6,325 nt of DNA from Parvularculaceae bacterium (GTDB taxonomy: Bacteria; Pseudomonadota; Alphaproteobacteria; Caulobacterales; Parvularculaceae). The stretch spans positions 1 to 6,325 of the forward strand of contig SHAI01000146.1 of the NCBI GenBank assembly GCA_004213235.1, written 5' to 3'. The notes beneath the pieces were generated by a model. It saw only the letters and a program-made list of their open reading frames with translations, was not told where the DNA came from and made no database searches. Positions 1 to 6,325 of this stretch are shown piece after piece. Both the position numbers and the translations under genes were made by a program. Numbering within the stretch: position 1 is the stretch's first letter; the number at the start of each line of letters is the position of its first letter.

Positions 1-209
1 TCGCCTTCATCTTGCAAGCCAAACGACAGTGCCACCCCGCGCCGCTCAAGTGCCAGCGCGACATGCTCCCCGAGAATGGCTCCGTCAGCTTTGAATAACA
101 GGCGGACTTTTCCACGAAAATCCGACACGTCACTGGCAAAGACTGGCTGCTGAGTTCCCACCACGAAACCATTTTCCTGCAAAAATACTTGCGGAATAAG
201 GCCTGACAT
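1..209 (-). CDS. Unidentified protein, N-terminal part (runs off left edge)
   Basis: An open frame begins with ATG at 209 and continues without a stop to the window edge, giving 69 residues. It starts MSGLIPQVFL and later has FRGKVRLLFKADGAILGEHV and ALALERRGVALSFG. An in-frame TAG lies upstream at about 236-238 and no other ATG lies between, so this ATG is the likely start. The ribosome binding site is weak: only an AAAGG about 13-18 nt upstream. Codon use looks coding, with no rare-codon runs or stops. No signal peptide or membrane segment is visible; the alternating hydrophobic pattern suggests a beta-rich soluble domain. I do not recognise the family; it is not the YraN, RsmI or glutathione synthetase start often found near comM in other proteobacteria. 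The gene is divergent from comM and shares its 5' regulatory region, so the LexA box could act on it too. Whether it is a real gene is moderately supported; its function is unknown. Confidence 0.6.
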   Translation of the reverse strand, partial: MSGLIPQVFLQENGFVVGTQQPVFASDVSDFRGKVRLLFKADGAILGEHVALALERRGVALSFGLQDEG

Positions 210-296
210 TGGGAGCGTTCGCGCGCCTTTCGCAAGCCAAATTGGAAACTATGTTTCGCCATGAGAACGAAATTAGCACCGGTCTAATGTGTTATT

Positions 297-311
297 GTTC
301 TTGCTTTGTTC
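297..311 (+). promoter_or_regulatory. LexA (SOS) box GTTC-N7-GTTC
   Basis: The sequence GTTCTTGCTTTGTTC is a perfect GTTC-N7-GTTC direct repeat, the operator recognised by LexA in Alphaproteobacteria (for example before recA in Caulobacter and Rhodobacter). The T-rich spacer is also typical. It lies 135 bp before the comM start and overlaps the -35 element of the only reasonable promoter seen, which fits repression released on DNA damage. From memory, comM has been listed among LexA-controlled genes in alphaproteobacterial comparative genomics, which agrees with this placement. The exact match, spacing and position make this a strong call without a binding assay. Confidence 0.85.
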
Positions 312-328
312 CAAACACGTGGTAAACT
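301..328 (+). promoter_or_regulatory. Possible sigma-70 promoter of comM
   Basis: TTGCTT (301-306) resembles a -35 element, with four of six consensus bases. It is followed after 16 bp by TAAACT (323-328), also four of six, which is preceded by TG-N (320-322), an extended -10 feature. Transcription would start near 335 and leave a leader of about 110 nt before comM. The -35 lies inside the LexA box. Each element is weak on its own; the overlap with the operator is the main support. Confidence 0.4.
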
Positions 329-351
329 GGATCAGCATTGGGGTTCACGAC

Positions 352-375
352 GGGTGTTCGCATGCACCAACGCCC
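352..375 (+). other. Small hairpin in the comM leader
   Basis: GGGTGTT (352-358) can pair with AACGCCC (369-375) as a 7-bp stem with one G-U pair and a 10-nt loop. It would lie just downstream of the proposed start of transcription. There is no U-tract, so it is not a terminator. It may only stabilise the leader or may be chance. Confidence 0.2.
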
Positions 376-446
376 AGCTTTGCGGGATGGCATCTTACGG
401 CTTTACCGCGTGCTCCCACCTTTGCCGGGTGATTGTAGGGGATAAC

Positions 447-2018
447 ATGGTCGCGCAACTGACAACATTCGCGTTTCACGGTGTCGATGCACGTGCCGTT
501 ACCGTTCAGGTACAAATCGCGGGTGGCTCAAATCAATTTGCGATCGTTGGCCTGCCCGACAAAGCAGTGTCAGAGGCGCGCGAACGGGTTCGCGCAGCTC
601 TCAACGCCGTCGGCCTCGGCTTACCGCCAAAGCGGGTGACAGTGAATTTAGCGCCAGCGGATCTCCCCAAGGAAGGCGCCCATTTCGACCTGCCGATCGC
701 GCTCGGCTTGCTCATGGAAATGGGCGCAGCACCAAAGGATCTGGCGAATGGCTTTGCCGTAATCGGTGAACTTGGCCTCGATGGGTCAATCGCCAGGGTA
801 AATGGCGCATTGCCAGCCGCCATAGGCGCACAGGCCCAAGGACTTGGCCTGATCTGTCCCCACGCAAATGGCCCCGAAGCGGCGTGGGCGGGTGACGAAT
901 TGGACATCCTGGCACCGGCCTCGCTGATCCAACTCATCAATCACGTAAAAGGTGTCCAATTGCTTGCCAGGCCAGCACAAGGTGAAGTGGACAAGCAAAC
1001 CAATGTTTTCGACCTGGCCGATGTGAAGGGCCAGGAAACGGCACGGCGCGCCCTGGAAGTTGCTGCCGCCGGGGGACATAATCTTCTGATGATCGGCCCG
1101 CCGGGGGCTGGTAAGTCCATGCTCGCGGCCCGCTTGCCGGGCCTGTTGCCGCCACTATCTGCGGCAGAAATGCTTGATATTTCCATGGTGCAGTCGATCG
1201 CCGGCTTGTTGGAACAGGGGCGCTTGACGCAATCCCGCCCGTTCCGCGCGCCGCATCATTCCGCCTCGATGGCGGCAATGGTTGGCGGCGGGATGCGCGC
1301 CCGTCCGGGCGAGGCATCGCTGGCCCATCATGGCGTATTGTTTCTGGACGAATTACCAGAATTCACGCCGCAAGTGCTCGACAGCTTGCGCCAGCCCATG
1401 GAAACAGGCGACGTGATGATTGCGCGGGCAAACGCCCATGTACGCTATCCGGCCCGGTTCCAGCTGGTTGCCGCGATGAACCCGTGCCGCTGTGGATATG
1501 GGCGGGCGGCTGCGCGGGCATGTGGGCGCGGGCCGAATTGTGAAGCGGTTTACCAGTCTCGGGTATCCGGTCCCTTTCTGGACCGGATGGACATAACCAT
1601 TTCGCTTCAGCCGCTTTCCGCCACCGAACTGACCCGGCCGAGCCATGGCGAAAATAGCGCGAGTGTTGCAGCTCGTGTGGGGCGTGCCCGCGCGGCCCAG
1701 GAAGCGCGGCAGAAGGGGGCAACGAACGCATCCTTGAGCGATTCAGCGCTCGCCAAACTCGCCAGCCCCGACGCAGCGGGCACCAGTTTGCTTGCCGATG
1801 CGGCGGAAAAAATGGGCCTTTCCGCCCGGGGGTATCATCGTATCTTGCGGGTTGCCCGCACACTAGCCGACCTGGATGGCGTCGACGGGGTTTGCCGACG
1901 TCATATCGCCGAGGCGGTAAGCTATCGCCCCGCGGCAAGTTTGTACGCAGATAGCCCGGCACCGGGCCAGCCCGGCCAAATGGAAATATCACCCCCTAAA
2001 AGGCGACTTCAGATCTAA
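447..2018 (+). CDS. comM: ComM/YifB family Mg-chelatase-like AAA+ ATPase
   Basis: This 523-residue protein matches the usual length and layout of ComM/YifB, a hexameric AAA+ helicase that promotes branch migration during natural transformation and recombination; it acts on DNA in the cytoplasm. Domains in order: N-terminal ChlI-like domain (about 1-170, with FAIVGLPDKAVSEARERVRA), Mg-chelatase AAA+ core (about 185-390) and C-terminal helical domain (about 400-500). Visible motifs are Walker A GPPGAGKS (217-224), the RPFRAPHHSASMAAMVGGG segment (264-282), Walker B VLFLDE (297-302), NPCRCG (345-350) with Cys347, 349, 359 and 365 as a probable metal-binding set, and the arginine-finger region SGPFLDRMD (374-382). 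The frame stays open upstream to a TTG at 306, but the family start is MVAQLTTFAFHGVDA. AGGGG at 437-441 lies 5 nt before ATG 447, and the upstream part overlaps the LexA box, so 447 is chosen. SOS control is likely. The kinase gene follows 58 bp later. Confidence 0.95.
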   Translation: MVAQLTTFAFHGVDARAVTVQVQIAGGSNQFAIVGLPDKAVSEARERVRAALNAVGLGLPPKRVTVNLAPADLPKEGAHFDLPIALGLLMEMGAAPKDLANGFAVIGELGLDGSIARVNGALPAAIGAQAQGLGLICPHANGPEAAWAGDELDILAPASLIQLINHVKGVQLLARPAQGEVDKQTNVFDLADVKGQETARRALEVAAAGGHNLLMIGPPGAGKSMLAARLPGLLPPLSAAEMLDISMVQSIAGLLEQGRLTQSRPFRAPHHSASMAAMVGGGMRARPGEASLAHHGVLFLDELPEFTPQVLDSLRQPMETGDVMIARANAHVRYPARFQLVAAMNPCRCGYGRAAARACGRGPNCEAVYQSRVSGPFLDRMDITISLQPLSATELTRPSHGENSASVAARVGRARAAQEARQKGATNASLSDSALAKLASPDAAGTSLLADAAEKMGLSARGYHRILRVARTLADLDGVDGVCRRHIAEAVSYRPAASLYADSPAPGQPGQMEISPPKRRLQI

Positions 2019-2076
2019 CCAAATATCAACGCGAAGATGGCTAGATGAGAGCTTCGTAAACCGGAGCGTATCTTCC

Positions 2077-3978
2077 ATGACCGCCTTGCCCGCGCAGACC
2101 GAATTTCAGCGCGAACTCATTGTTCTGTGCGATCCAGCCCGGAAAATACGGTTCGTCAGTCGCAGTTTCGCCGAGTTTTTTGGCCGCGAACCCGATGACT
2201 GGCACGGACAACGGTTCTGCCCTGAAGCAACACAAGCGGGCGGGGTCCCACAAGGCCTGCACAGCTTTAAAACATCTGCCCGAACCCCCAAAGGCCACGC
2301 GATTATTAACTGGGCGATAACCATGTTTAAAACCGGCGAGCGACTTTATGCAGGGCAGGTCGCGCACGGTCAGCAAGGACCAGGCACCGCTGACGAAAAT
2401 GCGCCAGCAAATTCTGAAGCGCGATCGCCCCAATCAACTGATCGTGACCAGAGCCCGGCCCCCAATGTTGCCGCCTTGAGCCATGAGATGCGCACGCCGC
2501 TAAACGGCGTGATCGGAATGACCAACCTTCTTCTCGACACGTCATTAACCGCCAACCAGCAAAACTATGTTGAAGCCATTCGCGAATCCAGTGATTCGCT
2601 CCTTGCCCTGATTAATGATATCCTGGACTATTCAAAACTTGGTGCCGGCCGGTTTGAACTGGAAGAAACGCTGTTTGACCCCTACCACCTTGTCCAGAGT
2701 ATTACCGAAATGCTGGCACCGCGGGCAGCTGAAAAATCGCTGGAAATTTCCTGTTTTATCGACCCTGCAACGCCGGCCCATATCCTCGGCGATGAACCAA
2801 GGATCCGGCAGATTCTGGTTAATCTCGCCAATAATGCGGTGAAGTTTACAGACGCCGGCGGCGTCGCAATTTATGCCCGCGCGCAGCAAAACTCTGACAA
2901 AACGGCGGCGTTCCGGGTGAGTGTTCACGACACAGGCGTGGGCATTGATGACGCCGCGCAGAAGTCTATTTTCAAAGAATTTGAACAGGTCAGCAAGACG
3001 GCAGAGAAACGCGCCGAAGGTGCCGGTCTAGGTCTGGCGATTTCCCAACGTCTGGCCCGCGCAATGGGCGGCGAGATTTCGCTGGAAAGCGCCCCTGGCA
3101 AGGGCAGCAAGTTCACGTTCGCAATGCCAAGCGAAACGGTGATCAGTCAGCCGGCAAAGCCCGCTCTTAAAACAGAGAATACCGTTATCATTGCCAGCAG
3201 CTCACCGATCATCCACGAAACGATTTACGACCAGGTGCGCGCACACACGGATGCACCGATAAAAAGAGTACAGTCGATCGCGGAATTAACGTCGGTCCTG
3301 GAAACGACACCCGGTTCATTGCTGCTATGCGACCACGGCATTGCGAAACATTGCTCGCATCCAATGCTACACAAAGCACGCCATTCCCTGGTGCTGGTTG
3401 CGCAGGCCGACCGAAGCGCCCTTTCCTCACTTGAGGCGCTGGGGTTCGACGGATACGTCGTCAAACCAGCCCGGCAATCCACATTGATGCGCGAACTCTC
3501 CCGCTATCAGGGATCTAAACAGGCACCGCGCCAAGCTGCCACATCGGCGACGCCGCCGCCCAACGCAGCAACCCCAGCTGGCGACGGGTTTCGAATCCTG
3601 TTGGCCGAGGACAATAAAATCAATGCTGTGCTTGCAACAACATTAATCAAGCGCGCCGGACATAAGGTTGATGTCGCCAGTGACGGCGTTGAGGCCGTCG
3701 AAGCGGCCCTGCAAAACCCCTATGATATCATATTCATGGACATGCACATGCCGAAAATGGATGGATTGACCGCGGCCAGGCGCATTCGCGCCCTGCAAAC
3801 CCCGGCAGCCGACACGCCGATTATCGCCCTTACTGCGAATGCAATGGCCTCCGATCGCCAGAAATGCCATGCCGCCGGCATGGATGACTTCCTGTCCAAA
3901 CCGTTTGAGCCGCACGACCTTGAGGCTATGGCGCAAAAATGGGGCAATGGCCGCAGACCGGATGTTCAGGCCTCTTAA
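2077..3978 (+). CDS. Soluble hybrid sensor histidine kinase with two receiver domains
   Basis: The 633-residue protein is a hybrid histidine kinase: it autophosphorylates on histidine and passes the phosphate to its own receiver. Order: PAS-like sensor (about 12-98), Ala/Pro-rich linker (99-130), HisKA with LSHEMRTPLNGVIG (His136), HATPase with NLANNAVKFT (249-258), DTGVGID (285-291) and GAGLGLAIS (315-323), a degenerate receiver (about 368-478), a second Ala/Pro linker (479-503) and a canonical receiver (about 505-622). The last has Glu511/Asp512, phospho-acceptor Asp555 in FMDMHMPKMDG, Thr586 and Lys608. The first receiver lacks the acidic pair (VIIASSS, 370-376) but keeps Asp419 and Lys463-Pro464. 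No signal peptide or membrane helix is seen, so it is cytoplasmic and senses an internal cue. GGAG at 2063-2066 lies 10 nt before ATG. No HPt protein or separate response regulator is nearby, so the target is unknown. It may be co-transcribed with comM. The layout recalls BarA/CckA-type phosphorelay kinases, but I cannot assign an ortholog. Confidence 0.93.
   Translation: MTALPAQTEFQRELIVLCDPARKIRFVSRSFAEFFGREPDDWHGQRFCPEATQAGGVPQGLHSFKTSARTPKGHAIINWAITMFKTGERLYAGQVAHGQQGPGTADENAPANSEARSPQSTDRDQSPAPNVAALSHEMRTPLNGVIGMTNLLLDTSLTANQQNYVEAIRESSDSLLALINDILDYSKLGAGRFELEETLFDPYHLVQSITEMLAPRAAEKSLEISCFIDPATPAHILGDEPRIRQILVNLANNAVKFTDAGGVAIYARAQQNSDKTAAFRVSVHDTGVGIDDAAQKSIFKEFEQVSKTAEKRAEGAGLGLAISQRLARAMGGEISLESAPGKGSKFTFAMPSETVISQPAKPALKTENTVIIASSSPIIHETIYDQVRAHTDAPIKRVQSIAELTSVLETTPGSLLLCDHGIAKHCSHPMLHKARHSLVLVAQADRSALSSLEALGFDGYVVKPARQSTLMRELSRYQGSKQAPRQAATSATPPPNAATPAGDGFRILLAEDNKINAVLATTLIKRAGHKVDVASDGVEAVEAALQNPYDIIFMDMHMPKMDGLTAARRIRALQTPAADTPIIALTANAMASDRQKCHAAGMDDFLSKPFEPHDLEAMAQKWGNGRRPDVQAS
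3178..3510 (+). other. Degenerate receiver domain inside the hybrid kinase
   Basis: Residues about 368-478 follow the receiver pattern: a first beta strand (NTVIIASSS), a strand ending LLLCDHG at Asp419 where the phospho-acceptor is expected, a strand with SLVLVAQAD, and GFDGYVVKP with the conserved Lys463-Pro464. The two acidic residues that bind magnesium at the end of the first strand are Ser374 and Ser375 instead. Such domains usually cannot be phosphorylated normally and act as binding or regulatory modules. The assignment rests on pattern alone; the fold is likely, the loss of activity is inferred. Confidence 0.7.
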
Positions 3979-4015
3979 AATCGCCACGCCGAAGATAAAA
4001 CGCGCTTTTCTCTCT

Positions 4016-4028
4016 GCCGCAAAGCGGC
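4016..4028 (+). terminator. Weak hairpin after the kinase gene
   Basis: GCCGC (4016-4020) and GCGGC (4024-4028) form a perfect 5-bp stem with an AAA loop, followed by TTATT. It lies 38 nt after the kinase stop codon. The stem is short and the U-run poor, so intrinsic termination would be inefficient; ampG downstream probably has its own promoter but some read-through is possible. Confidence 0.3.
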
Positions 4029-4057
4029 TTATTCCTGCCACATGGTCGCATCATGTT

Positions 4058-4088
4058 TCGTGACCAGCACATCCTATACCTGTCACGA
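4058..4088. promoter_or_regulatory. Inverted repeat TCGTGAC-N17-GTCACGA, possible operator before ampG
   Basis: Perfect 7-bp arms TCGTGAC (4058-4064) and GTCACGA (4082-4088) are separated by 17 bp, about 70 bp upstream of the ampG start. A -10-like TATACC (4075-4080) lies between the arms, without a convincing -35. A further GTGAC copy occurs at 4131-4135. The 24-bp distance between matching points of the two arms is a little over two helix turns, which would suit a dimeric regulator, but the cognate protein is not in the window. The repeat is clear; its function is a guess. Confidence 0.4.
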
Positions 4089-4158
4089 CCCCTCAATTAC
4101 AGGGCATGGTGCATCGTCTCGGCGAAGCGAGTGACACAAACAGCCGGAGGCACCGCAC

Positions 4159-5844
4159 ATGGGCGAGGCAAAAAAATATGGGTGGCGCGAGCTTGTGGCG
4201 GCGCTGTCTGAACGCAACACACGGGCAATGTTTGTGCTCGGTTTTGCCGCGGGCCTGCCATATGTTCTTATCACCGGCACGTTGAATGCCTGGTTCACGA
4301 ATGAAAACATCAGTGTAAAAACGATTGGTGTTTTCTCCTGGATCATCATTATTTATAGCTTCAAGTTTTTATGGTCACCAGCGATTGACCGCGCTGCAAC
4401 ACCGCCCATCCTTAATATGGGGCAGCGGCGGGCGACCATTCTCCTGCTGCAAGGGGTCATTCTGGCCTGCCTGATGCTGATCTCCACAGCAAGCCCTGTC
4501 ACCCAGATTGGCCTTATCGCCCTTGCTGCAATCGTGTGCACATTCGCATCTGCGTCGCAGGATGTATTGATTGACGCATGGCGGATTGAAGTGGCGACGG
4601 AGGAGATCTCCGTCGATCTATTATCGGCGATATACCAGTTGGGCTACAGAACATCGGTCATCCTTGGTGGTGCCGGGGCATTAATGATCGCCGCACGGAT
4701 TGGCTGGAATGATACTTTTATCGCCCTGTCCGGGTTGATGGCGCTCGCAGTGAGCGGCGTATTTCTCGCCCTTGACAGTACGATCCATCGAACATCGGCA
4801 GAGCATGAAGACACGCCGCCAGCGACGTGGCGCAATTTTGCCGTGATGCCGGTAATCCTTGGGTGGTCATGGTCTATCGTGACATTGTTTGGATTCATGG
4901 CCTATGCGTTTCGCGCCCCCGGGGAGGCTAATGCGCGCGCCTTCACCATGCAAACCGGGCCGCTCATCATTATTGCTGCGATCATTGTCCCCGTCGCTGC
5001 TGCCGCGGTAATGCTTCATCTCCACCGAACGCGAACACCCGAAGCGACGGCCGACACGCCATGGCCGGGACAATCGATTTTCGATGCGCTTTATGGCGCT
5101 GTCCTTGCGCCGATGTCGGATATCATCGCGCGGCTTGGTTGGCGGGCGCTCCTGGTGTTAGTGATAGCGCTCTCATACCGGTTTACGGATCTCATATGGG
5201 GCGCTTTTGCATATCCATTTTACCTGGGTGAAAATTATGGTGCCCTTGGGCATAGCCTTGACGAGGTCGCCGTGGCGTCAAAGCTGTTCGGCGCATTAAT
5301 GACATTTGTTGGCATTGCCATCGGTGGGGCGCTGATCCTCCGTGTGGGGCGTATGCCGTGCCTTGTTGCCGGGGCCGTTTTAGCATCGGCGACTAATCTT
5401 CTGTTTGCTGATCTTGCAAATGGTGGCGGCGCAACACATGCGTTTATGTCTGCGACACATGCCTATGCTTTATTCGCCTTTATGCAGCCGCTGGCGAATT
5501 TTCTGCATTTGGACGTAACCGCCAACGAAGCTTTGGCCCGCTTGATGATGGTTATCGCGGCGGAAAACCTGGCCGTTGGTTTCGCCAGCGCCGCCATCGT
5601 CGTTTATCTTTCGTCAATCGTGAACCGGCACCACGCCGCGGTCCAATACGCCCTGCTGGCTTCGCTCGGGTTCTTGCTTGGCTCACTTGGTCGCGGCGCA
5701 TTGGGAGAACTGATCGAAACTCGCGGCTTCGCTTACGTATTCTATCTTACCGCCGCGATGGGACTTTTCGCCGTTATTGTGACGACAATCGACTGGGTGC
5801 GCGAGGCACGTGCCTCAAGCGCCCAAAAAGCCGCGACAAACTGA
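4159..5844 (+). CDS. ampG: AmpG-like muropeptide permease (MFS)
   Basis: This 561-residue inner-membrane protein resembles AmpG, which imports GlcNAc-anhydroMurNAc peptides from the periplasm for peptidoglycan recycling and, in some bacteria, signals beta-lactamase induction. Family marks: FAAGLPYVLITGTLNAW (29-45), IGVFSWI (56-62), KFLWSPAIDR (69-78), SASQDVLIDAWR (131-142), LGYR (161-164), AAENLAVGFASAA (467-479) and QYALLASLG (496-504). About 14 or 15 hydrophobic segments are visible, at roughly 24-44, 55-74, 92-110, 114-135, 154-178, 185-206, 227-250, 268-288, 328-348, 372-395, 398-418, 427-447, 459-486, 493-511 and 523-545. A basic, probably cytoplasmic loop lies at 288-327. It is longer than the 491-residue E. 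coli protein, mainly in the middle loop and tail. GGAGG at 4146-4150, 8 nt before ATG, sets the start. No beta-lactamase or AmpR-type regulator is adjacent, so a recycling role is the safer reading. Substrate is inferred from the family. Confidence 0.88.
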   Translation: MGEAKKYGWRELVAALSERNTRAMFVLGFAAGLPYVLITGTLNAWFTNENISVKTIGVFSWIIIIYSFKFLWSPAIDRAATPPILNMGQRRATILLLQGVILACLMLISTASPVTQIGLIALAAIVCTFASASQDVLIDAWRIEVATEEISVDLLSAIYQLGYRTSVILGGAGALMIAARIGWNDTFIALSGLMALAVSGVFLALDSTIHRTSAEHEDTPPATWRNFAVMPVILGWSWSIVTLFGFMAYAFRAPGEANARAFTMQTGPLIIIAAIIVPVAAAAVMLHLHRTRTPEATADTPWPGQSIFDALYGAVLAPMSDIIARLGWRALLVLVIALSYRFTDLIWGAFAYPFYLGENYGALGHSLDEVAVASKLFGALMTFVGIAIGGALILRVGRMPCLVAGAVLASATNLLFADLANGGGATHAFMSATHAYALFAFMQPLANFLHLDVTANEALARLMMVIAAENLAVGFASAAIVVYLSSIVNRHHAAVQYALLASLGFLLGSLGRGALGELIETRGFAYVFYLTAAMGLFAVIVTTIDWVREARASSAQKAATN

Positions 5845-5850
5845 TATAAA

Positions 5851-6282
5851 CTAGCTCGGCGTCGGCCCACGGGCGAGGCAGCTATCGAGTGACGGCTTTT
5901 GAGAGTCAGCGTGTTTTGCACCGGCATAAAGAAGGGCTGATTGTTTTACCGCGCCCTCGCCTTGTTTGAGCAACACCAGGAGCGCGCAGTCAGCAAAATC
6001 ATAGGTGCGTAATTCGCCAGAACCCTCAGCGCGGACCAAAACCGGCTGGCCGAGACGCGCATCGAGCTCTTGTGCAGAGCGCCCCAAAAGGTCCGATTGA
6101 ACGAAAACCGGCGCGGGTGGCTGTGGCTGCTGCGCCGCGGCAAGGCCTGCATCATCCAGGGGCGAGGCGACATTTGCGCCATTCGCGCACGCAGACAGCA
6201 CGGCCAAAGCCGCAATAAAGGTCCCAGCCCGCTTCGAGATGTATTCGGCATACAACATATTTTTGGCCATCCCGTAAGTCAT
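5851..6282 (-). CDS. Small lipoprotein, possibly BamE-like fold
   Basis: The 143-residue product begins with a basic segment (Lys17-Arg18), a hydrophobic stretch (about 19-31) and the lipobox LSAC with Cys32, so it is very probably lipidated and exported by Sec. After a Pro/Gln/Ala-rich stretch (about 41-60) comes a compact domain, LLGRSAQELDARLGQP (65-80), RAEGSGELRTYDFADCALLVLL (split over 84-105), that recalls alphaproteobacterial lipoproteins of the pattern L-G-x-S-x-x-x-L-x-x-x-L-G-x-P followed by a tyrosine and cysteine-bearing strand; a BamE/OmlA-like fold is plausible but not shown. Cys99 and Cys135 could form a disulfide. The start at 6282 has GAAAGAA 8 nt upstream; ATGs at residues 5 and 9 are alternatives that would shorten the n-region, which is long for a signal peptide. 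It is convergent with ampG. Exact function is unknown. Confidence 0.8.
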   Translation of the reverse strand: MTYGMAKNMLYAEYISKRAGTFIAALAVLSACANGANVASPLDDAGLAAAQQPQPPAPVFVQSDLLGRSAQELDARLGQPVLVRAEGSGELRTYDFADCALLVLLKQGEGAVKQSALLYAGAKHADSQKPSLDSCLARGPTPS

Positions 6283-6325
6283 CGTCGTAATTCTTTCACG
6301 ACCTTGCCACTATGCACAAGCTTGC

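Noticed and set aside
273..287. TTAG-N7-CTAA near-palindrome in the divergent region
   Set aside because: Only 4-bp arms, with no known motif match; not kept as a separate site.
306..446. TTG start at 306 giving a 570-residue ComM
   Set aside because: The extra 47 residues do not look like the family, the TTG lies inside the LexA box and upstream of the likely transcription start, and ATG 447 has a good AGGGG site.
1363..1992. 209-codon open frame on the minus strand within comM
   Set aside because: It is Arg/Pro/His-rich, without recognisable motifs, and lies fully opposite the conserved comM core; typical shadow frame of GC-rich DNA.
2032..2075. Competing short inverted repeats CGAAG/CTTCG and GAAGAT/ATCTTC before the kinase gene
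   Set aside because: Stems of 5-6 bp with long loops and no U-tract; expected by chance and not enough for a terminator or switch.
3643..4041. 132-codon minus-strand frame opposite the last receiver domain
   Set aside because: It overlaps a strongly conserved receiver and shows no domain of its own.
4118..4131. CTCG-GCGAAG-CGAG hairpin in the ampG leader
   Set aside because: Four-bp stem, no U-run, and no link to the ribosome binding site.
6283..6325. Promoter for the lipoprotein gene at the right edge
   Set aside because: TTGTGC can be read as a -35 on the minus strand, but no acceptable -10 follows in the short stretch available.

Overview
The window reads as chromosomal DNA from an alphaproteobacterium. 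It is moderately GC-rich. The ComM/YifB protein carries the CRCG cysteine pattern, and a GTTC-N7-GTTC direct repeat, the LexA (SOS) box of Alphaproteobacteria, sits in front of it. The order or genus cannot be fixed from the sequence. I see no mobile element, phage, CRISPR array, tRNA or rRNA; this looks like ordinary core-genome DNA.

Layout: (1) 1-209, minus strand: the N-terminal part of an unrecognised gene that runs off the left edge. (2) 210-446: a divergent intergenic region with a LexA box at 297-311, a weak promoter overlapping it, and a leader of about 110 nt. (3) 447-2018, plus: comM (yifB), an AAA+ Mg-chelatase-like helicase protein of DNA recombination and natural transformation. 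(4) 2077-3978, plus: a soluble hybrid sensor histidine kinase (PAS-like, HisKA, HATPase, degenerate receiver, canonical receiver), 58 bp after comM with no visible terminator. (5) 3979-4158: a gap with a weak hairpin terminator and a 7+7 bp inverted repeat that could be an operator. (6) 4159-5844, plus: an AmpG-like muropeptide permease of the major facilitator superfamily. (7) 5851-6282, minus: a small lipoprotein that converges on ampG with only 6 bp between the stop codons.

How the genes may work together: comM very probably belongs to the DNA-damage (SOS) regulon. Because the hybrid kinase follows closely without a clear terminator, it may be co-transcribed and so damage-inducible; that is inference. 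AmpG would return anhydro-muropeptides from the periplasm for peptidoglycan recycling, and the lipoprotein is probably an envelope protein, but the two are convergent and not in one operon.

I did not find a clearly new multi-gene system. The points most worth a second look are the SOS box and what it controls in both directions, the receiver pseudo-domain in the kinase, and the palindromic site before ampG.
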